64,000 nucleotides of DNA, taken from WHSW01 sp963828755 (lineage in GTDB: Bacteria; Actinomycetota; Thermoleophilia; Solirubrobacterales; 70-9). The stretch spans positions 142,104 to 206,103 of the forward strand of contig CAWHFY010000010.1 of assembly GCA_963828755.1 (NCBI GenBank). The letters are read 5' to 3'. This document shows, one piece after another, positions 51,620 through 60,655 of this stretch (position 1 is its first letter; every line of letters starts with the position of its first letter). The translations under genes were made by a program, and so were the position numbers. The notes beneath the pieces were generated by a model. The model saw nothing but the letters and a program-made list of their open reading frames with translations. It was not told where the DNA came from and ran no database searches.

Positions 51620-53830
51620 ATGGTCGAGCTCGGCGCCGCCTGCCTGATCGCGGCCCCGTTCGTCTGCGCCTACGCTGCGATCGCGGCGATCGTCGGCGCG
51701 CGGCGTGCGGACCGCCGCCTCGTCGACTCGTCGCGGCGGGCGATCTACGGCCTCTGCGCGTTGCTGACGATCTCGGTGGTCGTGCTCGAGGCGGCCTTCG
51801 TGCGCTCGGACTTCAGCGTCGCGCTGGTCGCCGAGCACTCCTCGACGACGACGCCGCTCGGTTACAAGCTGACCGCGATGTGGTCGAGTCAGGGCGGCTC
51901 GCTGCTGCTCTGGGCCTGGGTGCTGTCGATCGCCTCGAGCGGCGTCCTCTTCCTGACCCGCCGGCGCGATCGCGAGGTCGTCCCGTACGCGACCGCGGTG
52001 CTCGCCGGGATCGGGCTGTTCTTCACCGCGCTGATCCTGCTCGCCCCCGACGTGAACCCGTTCGGCCGCCTCGACCCGGTGCCGACCGAGGGCGTCGGCC
52101 TGAACCCGTTGCTGCGCCACCCGGCGATGGCGATCCACCCGCCGATGCTCTACTCCGGCTACGTGCTGTGGTCGATCCCGTTCGCCTTCGCGGTCGGCGC
52201 CCTGATCACCCGCCGCCTCGACGCGAGCTGGATCCGCCAGACGCGGCGCTTCGCCCTGGTCGCCTGGATCCTGCTCTCGATCGGGATCCTGCTCGGCAGC
52301 CGCTGGAGCTACTCGGAGCTCGGCTGGGGCGGCTACTGGGGCTGGGACGCGGTCGAGAACGCCTCGCTGATGCCGTGGCTGGTCGGCACGGCCTTCCTGC
52401 ACTCGGTCATGGTCCAGGAGAAGCGCGGGATGCTGAAGGTCTGGAACGTGTCGCTGATCGTCGCCACGTTCACGCTCGCGCTGCTCGGCACCTTCCTGGT
52501 CCGCTCGGGGATCCTCGAGTCGATCCACGCCTTCGGCGCGTCGACCGTGGGCCCCTGGCTGCTCGGCCTGATCGCGGTCGTGATCGTCGGCTCGGCGGTG
52601 CTGATCGTCTCCCGCCTGGACGACCTGCGCTCGGAGCGGCGGATCGAGTCGCTGGCGTCGCGCGAATCGGTCTTCCTGATCAACAACCTGCTGCTGGTCG
52701 GGCTCGCGGTGGTGATCTTCTGGGGCACGTTCTTCCCGTTGATCTCGGAGGCGTTCACGGGGGAGAAGTCCTCCCTCGGGGCGCCGTGGTTCGACCAGTA
52801 CACGACCCCGCTGGCGATCGTCCTGGTGCTGTTCACGGGGATCGGCCCGCTGCTCGCCTGGCGCAAGATCAGCCCCGGGTCGCTGTGGCGCCTGATCCGC
52901 GCGCCCCTCGCGGTGGCGGCCGTCGGCACCGTTGCGGTGCTCGCGTTCACGGACGCCGCCGACCACGTCCCGGCGCTGATCCTGTTCGCGTTCTCGTTCT
53001 TCTCCCTCTCGGCGCTGGTCGCCGAGTTCTGGCGCGGTGCCGCAGCCCAGCGGGCGCTCTCGGGCGGCAGCCGGATCGCCGCCCTCGGGCGGGTGATCGG
53101 CCGCAACCGCCGTCGCTACGGCGGCTACATCGTCCACGCCGGGATCGCGATCCTGTTCATCGCGGTCGCCGCCTCGTCGAGCTTTCAGACCAGCAGCGAC
53201 GTCGAGCTGAAGCCGGGCCAGACCACCCAGGTCGGCGACTACACGATCACCTACACGAAGCCGACCCAGTCGATCGACGGCGCGGAGCAACGGCTGACGT
53301 TCGGCGCCGTGCTCGACGTCGAGCGCGACGGTAAGCAGGTCGTGCTGCTGCACCCGTCGCGCAACTACTACTCGACCACCGCCACCGACGCGACCATCGC
53401 CGGCTTCTTCGAGGGCGAGGCGACCAGCGAGGTCGGGCGCCGGACCACGGCCGGCGGTGACCTCTGGACCGCGATGCGGCCCGACCTGAGCTCGCTCGAC
53501 CCGGTGATCGCCGGGGTCGACCGGCGGCTCGAGCGCACCCTGCCCGACGTCGGCGCCGGCGGCCCGACCCCGGAGCAGGTCGACGCGATGCGCTCGTACA
53601 CGAGCCGCCAGGGCGAGGCGATCCGCAACCTCGCGGCGCTCTACGTTGCCAACCCGCTGCCGGTCGACTTCCGGATCAACGTGAACCCGTTCGTGATCTG
53701 GATCTGGCTCGGCGGCGCCATCGGCGTCGTCGGCGCCGTGATCGCGGCCTGGCCGGCGCCCGAGGCGCGCCGCCGCCGGGTCTCTGACGTCTACGCGGCT
53801 CGCCTCGCCCGCGACCTCGGTCGCGCCTGA
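51620..53830 (+). CDS. ccmF: Heme lyase CcmF
   Basis: 736 aa, about 15 membrane helices. The tryptophan-rich heme motif is WGGYWGWDAVENASLMPW; conserved His positions occur in HSSTTTPLGYKLTAMW, MAIHPPMLYSGYV, FLHSVMVQEKRGMLKVWN and YIVHAGIAILFIAVA. TFLVRSGILESIHAFG is the CcmF-specific core. The C-terminal soluble domain (EGEATSEVGRRTTAGGDLWT) and last helix (INVNPFVIWIWLGGAIG) complete it. It attaches heme delivered by CcmE to apocytochromes. ccmA-ccmD are not in the window. Confidence 0.95.
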   Translation: MVELGAACLIAAPFVCAYAAIAAIVGARRADRRLVDSSRRAIYGLCALLTISVVVLEAAFVRSDFSVALVAEHSSTTTPLGYKLTAMWSSQGGSLLLWAWVLSIASSGVLFLTRRRDREVVPYATAVLAGIGLFFTALILLAPDVNPFGRLDPVPTEGVGLNPLLRHPAMAIHPPMLYSGYVLWSIPFAFAVGALITRRLDASWIRQTRRFALVAWILLSIGILLGSRWSYSELGWGGYWGWDAVENASLMPWLVGTAFLHSVMVQEKRGMLKVWNVSLIVATFTLALLGTFLVRSGILESIHAFGASTVGPWLLGLIAVVIVGSAVLIVSRLDDLRSERRIESLASRESVFLINNLLLVGLAVVIFWGTFFPLISEAFTGEKSSLGAPWFDQYTTPLAIVLVLFTGIGPLLAWRKISPGSLWRLIRAPLAVAAVGTVAVLAFTDAADHVPALILFAFSFFSLSALVAEFWRGAAAQRALSGGSRIAALGRVIGRNRRRYGGYIVHAGIAILFIAVAASSSFQTSSDVELKPGQTTQVGDYTITYTKPTQSIDGAEQRLTFGAVLDVERDGKQVVLLHPSRNYYSTTATDATIAGFFEGEATSEVGRRTTAGGDLWTAMRPDLSSLDPVIAGVDRRLERTLPDVGAGGPTPEQVDAMRSYTSRQGEAIRNLAALYVANPLPVDFRINVNPFVIWIWLGGAIGVVGAVIAAWPAPEARRRRVSDVYAARLARDLGRA

Positions 53831-53842
53831 GCGTCGCCCGCG

Positions 53843-54128
53843 ATGGAGATCGTGATCGCGCTCGTGATCCTGGTCGTGCTCGCGGCCTTCGTCACCGCGC
53901 CGCTTCGCCGCCGCGCCACGCCGCGTGGACGAGGTGGGCGAGAGCCCCGAGCGCGCCGATCTCGAGGCGCGCAAGGAGGCGCTGTATCGCCAGATCCGCG
54001 ACGCCGAGCTCGACCGTGAGCAGGGCAAGCTCACCGATGCGGACTGGAAGCGCCTCGACGACGAGCTGCGCCGGGAGGCGATCGAGGTCCTGAAGCGGAT
54101 CGACGCGCTGGCCGCCAGGCCCAGGTAG
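53843..54128 (+). CDS. Small CcmI-like membrane protein (one frameshift)
   Basis: About 94 aa after repair. One helix (IVIALVILVVLAAFVTAPLR) is followed, after one surplus base near 53918, by ESPERADLEARKEALYRQIR, DAELDREQGKLTDADWKRLD and LRREAIEVLKRIDALAARP. The repeated L/D-E-x2-K-x2-L-x-x-I/L-x-D-x-E-x-D-x2-x-G-K-L segment matches the first part of CcmI (CycH), here without the TPR domain. It starts 12 nt after the ccmF stop and likely helps hand apocytochrome to CcmF-CcmH. Confidence 0.75.
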
Positions 54129-54147
54129 TCATCTACACTGCCCGGCG

Positions 54148-54369
54148 ATGGAAAGCATCCTCAACGTCGTTCAGGTGCTCATTTCGGTCGTCCTGATCTT
54201 CCTGGTGCTCCTGCACTCGGGCAAGGACGCCGGGCTCTCGGGCGCCTTCGGGATCGGCGCCACCGGCGGCTCGGTCGGTGGCTCGCTGGTCGAGCGAAAC
54301 CTCGATCGCTGGACCATCTTCTTCTCGATCCTGTTCGTGCTGAACACGCTCGTCCTGCTGAAGATCTGA
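54148..54369 (+). CDS. secG: Protein translocase subunit SecG
   Basis: 73 aa with two helices: ILNVVQVLISVVLIFLVLLH and RWTIFFSILFVLNTLVLLKI. The linker HSGKDAGLSGAFGIGATGGS is the SecG signature. It assists SecYE/SecA export. ATG 54148 is 8 nt after TACACT (54134-54139), so it is likely leaderless. The substrate-binding lipoprotein gene follows with a CTGA overlap. Confidence 0.95.
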   Translation: MESILNVVQVLISVVLIFLVLLHSGKDAGLSGAFGIGATGGSVGGSLVERNLDRWTIFFSILFVLNTLVLLKI

Positions 54370-55319
54370 CCCGCGCTCGGTCCCTGGCAGCCGTCGCGGT
54401 CGTGGTCTCGATCGCGGCGGGCGCGATCGGCTGCGGGGGTGACGAATCGGAGAACGCGGCGCTCGCCGGCGCCGCCGCGGGCCAGCGGTCGACCTCGCTC
54501 GCCTGGGCGCTCGCCGAGCGCCCGCGAACGCTCGACCCCCTCTACGTGACCAGCGCCGCCGACCTGCTCGTCTCCCGCCAGCTGCACGAGCCGCTCGTCG
54601 AGAGCCTCGGGGGGCCGTTCGACTTTCCGCCGCGGCTGCCGGGGCTGGCGCTCTCGGTGGAGCCGTCGGCGGACCAGACGGTGTGGCGTGCGCGGCTGCG
54701 CCAGGGGGTGCGCTTCCAGGACGGGGCACCGTTCAACGCGGCCGCCGTGCTCGCCAACGTCGACCGCTGGCAGGCGTCACCGGCCGGGCGCGAGGCGCTC
54801 GGTGAGCTGCTCGTCGACGCGCCGCGCCCCGACCTCGTCCGCTTCATCCTCCCGGCTCCCGACCCCGAGTTCGACGGCCGCCTCGCGGCTCCTGAGCTCG
54901 GGATCGTCTCGCCGCGGGCGCTCGCGAAGGCGCGCGGCGGCGAGCTCGACCCGAGCCGGCTGCCACAGAGCGGCACCGGCCCGTTCGAGCTGCGAGAGCG
55001 AGGTGCGCACGCCCTCGTGCTGGCGCGAAACACGGAGTGGTGGGGCACCGATCACGGGCTCGGGCCGGGCGTCGACCAGATCGAGATGAGGATCGTCACC
55101 GACCCGGGCGAGCGCCTCGGCCTGCTCCGCGACGGGACGGTCCAGGTCGCTGATCTCGCGCTGGGCCAGCGCGCCGCGGTGCGCGCCGACCCGCTGCTGA
55201 CCACGATCGAGCGGCCCGGGCACCCGCTCGGTGTCGAGCGCTCGGTACGCGGGATCCCGGCGGACGACCCGGCTCCGTCGCTCAACGCGGTCTGGCTGAC
55301 CGGGATCGACAGCGGCTGA
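54366..55319 (+). CDS. Short family 5 substrate-binding lipoprotein, CTG start
   Basis: 317 aa if read from CTG 54366, which overlaps the secG TGA (CTGA). That start gives a full lipoprotein signal, TRARSLAAVAVVVSIAAGAI then GC; the GTG at 54402 would cut it in half. The body resembles peptide/nickel-binding SBP_bac_5 proteins: LAWALAERPRTLDPLYVTSA, LVSRQLHEPLVESLG, RLRQGVRFQDGAPFNAAAVL, GTGPFELRE and LARNTEWWG. The family is usually 500 aa or more; this one ends at NAVWLTGIDSG and lacks the second lobe. No permease or ATPase genes follow. Confidence 0.8.
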   Translation: MTRARSLAAVAVVVSIAAGAIGCGGDESENAALAGAAAGQRSTSLAWALAERPRTLDPLYVTSAADLLVSRQLHEPLVESLGGPFDFPPRLPGLALSVEPSADQTVWRARLRQGVRFQDGAPFNAAAVLANVDRWQASPAGREALGELLVDAPRPDLVRFILPAPDPEFDGRLAAPELGIVSPRALAKARGGELDPSRLPQSGTGPFELRERGAHALVLARNTEWWGTDHGLGPGVDQIEMRIVTDPGERLGLLRDGTVQVADLALGQRAAVRADPLLTTIERPGHPLGVERSVRGIPADDPAPSLNAVWLTGIDSG

Positions 55320-55475
55320 GCTAGGGCGCGGGCAGCGCCAGCCCGGCGAACACCGCTTGCCCCGACCGCCACCGTGGTCAGGGGTCGCGAGTCGCGGGCG
55401 CCCTGTCAGGCCCTCATCGGTGGACTTTGTACAGGCACGGCAGGGGCGGGCGTCGATCGGGGCGCTTGCGCCACC

Positions 55476-56852
55476 ATGGGCGCGATGACCGAGCGCAACG
55501 GACTTCGTTCGACCGCCGCCGGCGTCGTCGTCTCGGCGCTGCTGGTCGCCTCGGTGACCCTGGTGATCTACGCACTGCGCGACGTGATGCCGGTCGAGGC
55601 CGCGGGCGTCCTCTACCTGCTGCCGGTTCTGCTCGCCTCCAGCTACTGGGGCTTGGCGCTGGGCATCCTGACCTCGATCGCGAGTGCCGCCGCGTTCAAC
55701 TTCTTCCATATCCCGCCGACCGGGCGGTTCTCGATCGCCGAGGAGGAGAACTGGGTCGCGCTCCTCGTCTTCCTCGCCGTCGCCGCGGTCACGTCGACCC
55801 TCGCCGGAGCGGCCCGGGCCCGGGCCGAGGAGGCGGAGCGGCGCAGCGCCGAGGCGGACCTCACCGCGGAGATGGCGCGGGTGCTGCTCGGAGGTGAGAG
55901 CCTCGACGAGTCGCTGCGGGTGGTCGGCCAGCGAATCGCGCAGGCGTTCGGGCTGTCCTGGGTCGAGGTCGAGACGCGCTGGAGCGACAGTGATGAGCGA
56001 CGCCGAGCGCTGCCTGTTGTGGTGGAGGGCCAGCGGGCGGGGACGGTCGCCGTCCCGAGGGCCACCGACCCGGAGTTGGTCACGGAGCTCGAGCGGCGGG
56101 TGGTGCCGAGCCTTGAGACCCTCCTTGCCGCGGCCAGTCGCCGCGAGGGCCTCGAGGCGCAGGTGATCGAGACCCACGCGCTGCGGCGCTCAAACGTGGT
56201 CAAGACCGCGCTCCTGCGATCGGTGTCGCACGACCTGCGCTCGCCGCTGACCGCGATCACGGCGGCGGCCGGGGGGCTCGGCTCCCCGACGCTCGACGAT
56301 GCGGCGCGCGCCGAGTTGGTCTCCGTGATCGCGACCGAGTCCGACCGACTCACCCGCCTGGTCGACAACCTGCTTGACCTGTCGCGGGTTCAGGCCGGCC
56401 AGCTCAATCCGCACGCCGACTGGACCTCGGCCGAGGAGCTGATCGAGGCCGCGATCGCCAACGTGCAAGCCCCCGAGGGAGGGTTCGAGCTCGCGATCGA
56501 GCCCGAGTTGCCGCTCTTCGAGACCGACTCGGCCCAGTTGGAGCGCGCGCTTGCCAACCTGGTCGAGAACGCGGCGCGCTATGCGGGTGACGAGCCGGTG
56601 ACGATCGCCGCCCAGCGGGTCGGGTCCGAGGTCGCGATCCGGATCACCGACCACGGCCCCGGGGTCCCGCGCGCCGACCTCGAGCGGATCTTCGAGCCCT
56701 TCCACAGCTCGGGCGACCACGGCGGCGCCGGGCTCGGTCTGGCGATCGCGCGCGGCTTCGTCGAGGCGAACGGCGGCAAGCTGCGCGCCCAGTCGCTCCC
56801 CGGCCAGGGCTCGACCTTCTCGATCCATCTGCCGGTACCGGACACGCCGTGA
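55476..56852 (+). CDS. DUF4118 sensor histidine kinase (membrane/kinase half of KdpD)
   Basis: 458 aa from ATG 55476 (ATG 55485 is possible). Four close helices (residues about 12-110) include FNFFHIPPTGRFSIAEEENW, the KdpD DUF4118 signature. A GAF-like region follows, then HisKA with VSHDLRSPLTAITAAAGGL (phospho-His) and HATPase boxes LANLVENAARYA (N), ITDHGPGVP (G1) and GGAGLGLAIARGFVEANGG (G2). The universal-stress and KdpD N-terminal domains are missing; they occur as a separate gene at 62761. It should phosphorylate the next gene product (GTGA overlap at 56849) and sense potassium or turgor. Confidence 0.88.
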   Translation: MGAMTERNGLRSTAAGVVVSALLVASVTLVIYALRDVMPVEAAGVLYLLPVLLASSYWGLALGILTSIASAAAFNFFHIPPTGRFSIAEEENWVALLVFLAVAAVTSTLAGAARARAEEAERRSAEADLTAEMARVLLGGESLDESLRVVGQRIAQAFGLSWVEVETRWSDSDERRRALPVVVEGQRAGTVAVPRATDPELVTELERRVVPSLETLLAAASRREGLEAQVIETHALRRSNVVKTALLRSVSHDLRSPLTAITAAAGGLGSPTLDDAARAELVSVIATESDRLTRLVDNLLDLSRVQAGQLNPHADWTSAEELIEAAIANVQAPEGGFELAIEPELPLFETDSAQLERALANLVENAARYAGDEPVTIAAQRVGSEVAIRITDHGPGVPRADLERIFEPFHSSGDHGGAGLGLAIARGFVEANGGKLRAQSLPGQGSTFSIHLPVPDTP

Positions 56853-57535
56853 CCGCCCGCCAGCGCGTCCTGATCTGCGACGACGAGGCCCAGATCCTAC
56901 GTGCCCTGCGCGTGATCCTCGGCGACGCCGGGTTCGAAGTCGTCCCGGCGATGACGGTCCGCGAGGCGCTCGACGCGGTCGCGGTCCGACCGCCCGACGC
57001 GGCGATCATCGACCTGGTGTTGCCCGATGGCGACGGGGTCGAGGTGACCAGCTCAATTCGCGAGTGGAGCAAGATGCCGATCCTGGTGCTCTCAGCGGTC
57101 GGCGACGAGCGCGAGAAGGTACGGGCGCTGGACGCCGGGGCGGACGACTACATCACGAAGCCGTTCGGCCCCGACGAACTGGTCGCCCGCCTGCGGGCGG
57201 CGCTGCGCCGGACCGAACCGTCAGGCGATGACGAGCCGGTGATCGAGGTCGACGGCCTGGTCATCGACCTGCCCGCGCGGCGGATCACCCGCGGAGGGGA
57301 GGAGATCCACCTGACCCCGACCGAGTACGACCTGCTCCGCCACCTGGCGCTCAATCGTGGCCGGTTGCTCACCCATCAGGCGCTGCTTCGCGAGGTCTGG
57401 GGACCGGGATTTCAGAACGACACCCAGGTGCTGCGCGTCCACATCGCCAACCTGCGGCGAAAGATCGAGCCCGAGGGCGGGGCGCCGCGGCTGATCCGCA
57501 CGGACCCGGGGGTGGGCTACCGGTTCAGCCCCTAG
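56849..57535 (+). CDS. kdpE: OmpR-family response regulator KdpE
   Basis: 228 aa. Receiver: VLICDDEAQILRALRVIL with acidic pocket DDE, phospho-Asp in AAIIDLVLPDGDG, switch residues VLSAVGDE and Lys in ADDYITKPFGPDELVARLRA. DNA-binding winged helix: HLTPTEYDLLRHLALNRGRL, LLREVWGPGFQNDTQVLRVH and IRTDPGVGYRF. QxLRVHIANLRRKIE is the KdpE-type recognition helix. It should activate the kdp genes that follow. GTG 56849 overlaps the kinase stop. Confidence 0.92.
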   Translation: MTARQRVLICDDEAQILRALRVILGDAGFEVVPAMTVREALDAVAVRPPDAAIIDLVLPDGDGVEVTSSIREWSKMPILVLSAVGDEREKVRALDAGADDYITKPFGPDELVARLRAALRRTEPSGDDEPVIEVDGLVIDLPARRITRGGEEIHLTPTEYDLLRHLALNRGRLLTHQALLREVWGPGFQNDTQVLRVHIANLRRKIEPEGGAPRLIRTDPGVGYRFSP

Positions 57536-57543
57536 GCGCCGCG

Positions 57544-57594
57544 CCTTCACGACACCTTTACGCGCCTACCGCAAGTCTTGAGATTCGCTTGACG
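57544..57594 (+). promoter_or_regulatory. Candidate kdp promoter and KdpE half-sites
   Basis: Three related octamers lie on one face of the helix: CCTTCACG (57544-57551), CCTTTACG (57555-57562, 11 bp on) and GCTTGACG (57587-57594, 32 bp on). A possible promoter has -35 TTTACG (57557-57562), a 17-nt spacer and -10 GAGATT (57580-57585), leaving a 26-nt leader before ATG 57618. Confidence 0.4.
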
Positions 57595-57617
57595 CGATCG
57601 ATTCCAAGCTCTGATGC

Positions 57618-58097
57618 ATGGAACTGCGTCATCACAGAGACCTCGCGATTGACGCCCGTCATCGGCTCGCGCATCACCGCCGCCATTCGCTGACCCGTCG
57701 GCTGCGGGCTCGGGCGTTCACGACCGGACTCGATCTCGCCCTCGCCGGCGGCGCCGACCCGCAGAGCGATCCGACGCTCACCCTGAGGGCCGAGCACCTG
57801 GCCTCTCCGCACGTGCGCCGCCAGCTTGCCGCCGGGCTGCGCGACGCCGTCGCCCGCGCCGAGCATCCTCCCCGGTTGAGCGCCGCCGCTCCCGTCGCGC
57901 GGATCGGGGTTCTTCACAGCCGAGACCTGCTCGCCGAGGTCGCCGACCGCCTCGATTCGCAGGCGCCGGCCGGGATCCGCGGGATCGCCGCGGTCAACCT
58001 GCTGCTCACCGACGGCACCTCGCCGCTCTGGGTGCGCAGCGAGGGTGACGAGCTCGGCCACTACCTCGAGGCCGTCGCGATCGGATTGGGGGGCTGA
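57618..58097 (+). CDS. Hypothetical protein in the kdp operon
   Basis: 159 aa, soluble, His- and Arg-rich at the N-terminus (ELRHHRDLAIDARHRLAHHR). The centre HVRRQLAAGLRDAVARAEHP with PVARIGVLHSRDLLAEVADR is helical. LLTDGTSPLWVRSEGDELGH ends the protein. I recognise no family. Its place between kdpE and kdpF suggests a role in potassium ATPase control or assembly. The stop is 3 nt before a tiny hydrophobic frame. Confidence 0.7.
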   Translation: MELRHHRDLAIDARHRLAHHRRHSLTRRLRARAFTTGLDLALAGGADPQSDPTLTLRAEHLASPHVRRQLAAGLRDAVARAEHPPRLSAAAPVARIGVLHSRDLLAEVADRLDSQAPAGIRGIAAVNLLLTDGTSPLWVRSEGDELGHYLEAVAIGLGG

Positions 58098-58100
58098 TAT

Positions 58101-58179
58101 GGACATCGTCTCGATCGCGATCGCGATCGGCTTCTTCGCGCTCATGTGGGCGCTGGTCGAGGGGTTGGACCGCCTGTGA
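58101..58179 (+). CDS. Tiny hydrophobic peptide before kdpF (frame uncertain)
   Basis: ATG 58101 gives MDIVSIAIAIGFF; after dropping one base at about 58140 it continues LMWALVEGLDRL to the TGA at 58177-58179. That would be a 25-residue single helix of the kind sometimes found before kdpF in actinobacteria. As read, without the shift, the frame has no stop until it enters kdpF. Confidence 0.4.
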
Positions 58180-58265
58180 GCGCCGCGGAGGTTGTCGGGC
58201 TGATCGTCGCCGCGGCGCTCTCGCTGTATCTGCTCTACGCGCTGTTTCGCGGGGAGGAGCTCTAG
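58176..58265 (+). CDS. kdpF: Potassium-transporting ATPase subunit KdpF
   Basis: 29 aa single-helix protein from GTG 58176: VVGLIVAAALSLYLLYALFR then GEEL. The motif YLLYALFRGEEL matches the conserved KdpF end (Y-L-x-Y-A-L-x-R-P-E-x-F). It stabilises the KdpABC complex. Its TAG is followed directly by the kdpA GTG at 58266. Confidence 0.85.
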   Translation: MSAAEVVGLIVAAALSLYLLYALFRGEEL

Positions 58266-60023
58266 GTGACCGCGGAGGGGGCGCTCCAGCTCGCCTTCTA
58301 TGCCGTCCTGCTGACCGCCGTTGCGGTCCCACTCGGCCACTACATGGCGCGTGTCTACGAGGGCGAGCGCCTCTTCCTGACCCGGATCCTCGGGCCGCTC
58401 GAGCGGCTCGTCTACCGCGGGCTCGGATCGAGCGCCAAGGTCGAGCAGGACTGGAAGGCGTACGCGAAGACGGTGCTCGTCTTCAGCCTCCTGTTCTGGA
58501 TCGTGCTCTACGTGCTTCTGCGCGCCCAGGGCAGTCTCCCGTTCAACCCTGAGGGCTTCGGGGCGGCGCCGTGGGACGTCACCTTCAACACCACGACCTC
58601 GTTCGTCACCAATACGAACTGGCAGTTCTATGGCGGTGAGACGACGATGTCGTACCTCTCGCAGATGGCCGGACTGGCGGTCCAGAACTTCGTCTCGGCC
58701 GCGGTCGGGATGGCGGTGCTGATCGCGGTGATCCGCGGGATCCGCGGGCGCGCCGGCCGCAGCCTCGGAAACTTCTGGCAGGACCTGACCCGGACGCTCC
58801 TGTACATCTTGCTGCCGCTCTCGATCGTCGGCGCCCTGCTCCTCGTCTCCCAGGGGGTGATCCAGACCCTGACCGGCTACGCCGACGTCCACACCCTCGG
58901 CGGCGACACCCAGACGCTCGCCCTCGGACCGGCGGCCTCCCAGATCTCGATCAAGCAGCTGGGCACCAACGGTGGCGGCTTCTTCAACGTCAATTCCGCC
59001 TTCCCGTTCGAAAACCCGACTGCGTTCTCGGGGTTCGTGCAGATGTTCTTCATTTTGATGATCCCGGCCGGACTCGTGTTCACCTTCGGGCGCATGGTCG
59101 GCAGCCGGCGCCAGGCCTGGGCCCTGTACGGGGCGATGGCGGTGCTGATGGTCGGCGGCATGGTCACTACCACCGTCGCCGAGCAGCACGGATCGCCCGC
59201 CCAGGAGTCGGCCGGGCTGGAGATGGCCGCCGGTGACGGGACCAGCGGCGGCAACATGGAGGGCAAGGAGGTCCGCAACGGGATCGTCACCAGCGCCAAC
59301 TGGGCGAGCGGACCACGGACGCGTCCAACGGCTCGGTCAACGCCGCGCTCGACGCGTTCACGGGGATTGGCGGCGCGGTGCCGCTGGCGAACATGATGAC
59401 CGGCGAGGTGATCTTCGGCGGGGTCGGATCCGGCCTCTACGGGATGTTGTTGTTCGTCCTGCTGACGGTGTTCATCGCCGGCCTGATGGTCGGCCGAACC
59501 CCCGAGTATCTGGGCAAGAAGATCGAGGCGCGCGAGATCAAGCTGGTCCTGGTCGGGGTCCTGGTGATGCCGATCATCGTGCTCACCTTCACCGCGCTCG
59601 CCGTGGCCACGGACTACGGCGCTCCGTCGATCTACAACCCCGGCCCGCAGGGCTTCTCCGAAACGCTCTACGCGTTCGTCTCGCAGACCAACAACAACGG
59701 TTCGGCGTTCGCCGGATACACCGGGTTCCTGCAGCCCAACGCGCCCGGGAACGTCGACTCCTACGGGATCACCTTCGCCGATCTGATGGGCGGCCTGGCC
59801 CTGTTCTTCGGCCGCTTCCCGGTGATGATCGCGGTGCTCGCGGTCGCCGGCTCGCTGGCCGGCAAGAAGTGTGACGCCGGCCGGGCCTGGCACCTTCCGG
59901 ACCGACACGCCGACTTTCGTCGTCCTGCTGTTGGGCGTCGTGATCATCGTCGGGGCCCTGACCTTCTTCCCCGCCCTACTCCTCGGCCCGATCGTCCAGG
60001 GCCTCTCCACGACCCTGTTCTAA
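58266..60023 (+). CDS. kdpA: Potassium-transporting ATPase subunit KdpA (two frameshifts)
   Basis: About 585 aa. The four selectivity-filter repeats are seen as FNTTTSFVTNTNWQFYGGE, QLGTNGGGFFNVNSAFPFEN, GGAVPLANMMTGEVIFGGVG and SQTNNNGSAFAGYTG. Frame changes near 59308 (NWAS to ERTTDASNGSVNAALDAFTG) and 59868 (AGSLAGKK to VTPAGPGTFRTDTPTF) cancel out. The end is FPALLLGPIVQGLSTTLF. It forms the channel-like path for potassium, with KdpB supplying energy. Start GTG 58266 abuts the kdpF stop. Confidence 0.93.
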
Positions 60024-60026
60024 GCC

Positions 60027-60655
60027 ATGAAACGAGACTTCATCGCATCCGCAATCGCCGTCGTCGCGTTCACCGTGATCTTCGGCCTCGCGTACCCGCT
60101 GATCACCACCGGGGTCTCGCAGCTGCTCTTCCCCGACAAGTCCGACGGCAGTCAGATCGAGCGTGACGGGAGCGTCGTCGGCTCGGAGCTGATCGGCCAG
60201 GAGTTCACCAAGCGGGTCCCGAAGCCTGGCCCCGACGAGCCGAAGTTCCACCGCGTGCCCGATCCGCGCTACTTCCAGAGCCGCCCCTCGGCAACCGGCT
60301 ACAGCGCCGACGTCACCTACTTCAACAACCTCGGCCCGAACAACGCCGAGCTCGCTCAGCAGATCACGGACGCCGTCGAGGCCTACATCGGGCTCGAGGG
60401 CCGCTATACGCCCGGGCTGACCGCCGCCGACGTTCCCGTCGACGCGGTCACCACCTCGGCTTCGGCGTCGATCCGCAGATCTCGGAGGCGAACGCACGGA
60501 TCCAGGCGAACCGGATCGCAGCGGTTCGCGGGCTTCCGCTCGACCGGGTCATGGAACTGATCGACGAGCATACGGACGGGCGCGCGCTCGGCTTCCTTGG
60601 CGAACCCGGGGTCAACGTGCTCGAACTCAACATCGCGCTCGACGAGGAGGCCTGA
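60027..60655 (+). CDS. kdpC: Potassium-transporting ATPase subunit KdpC (one frameshift)
   Basis: About 209 aa after restoring one base near 60462. One N-terminal helix (ASAIAVVAFTVIFGLAYPLI), then SELIGQEFT, YFQSRPSATGYSADVTYFNN, and in the second frame GVDPQISEANARIQANRIAA, VRGLP and GFLGEPGVNVLELNIAL. These are all KdpC hallmarks; the Ser/Asn-rich YFQSRPSA loop is near the KdpB contact. ATG 60027 is 3 nt after kdpA. Its TGA overlaps the kdpB ATG (TGATG), placing kdpC before kdpB, the reverse of the usual order. Confidence 0.93.

Noticed and set aside
50618..54034. 1138-codon open frame on the minus strand
   Set aside because: It is antisense to ccmF, has Asp/Arg/Gly-rich shadow composition without domains, and runs through several clear genes.
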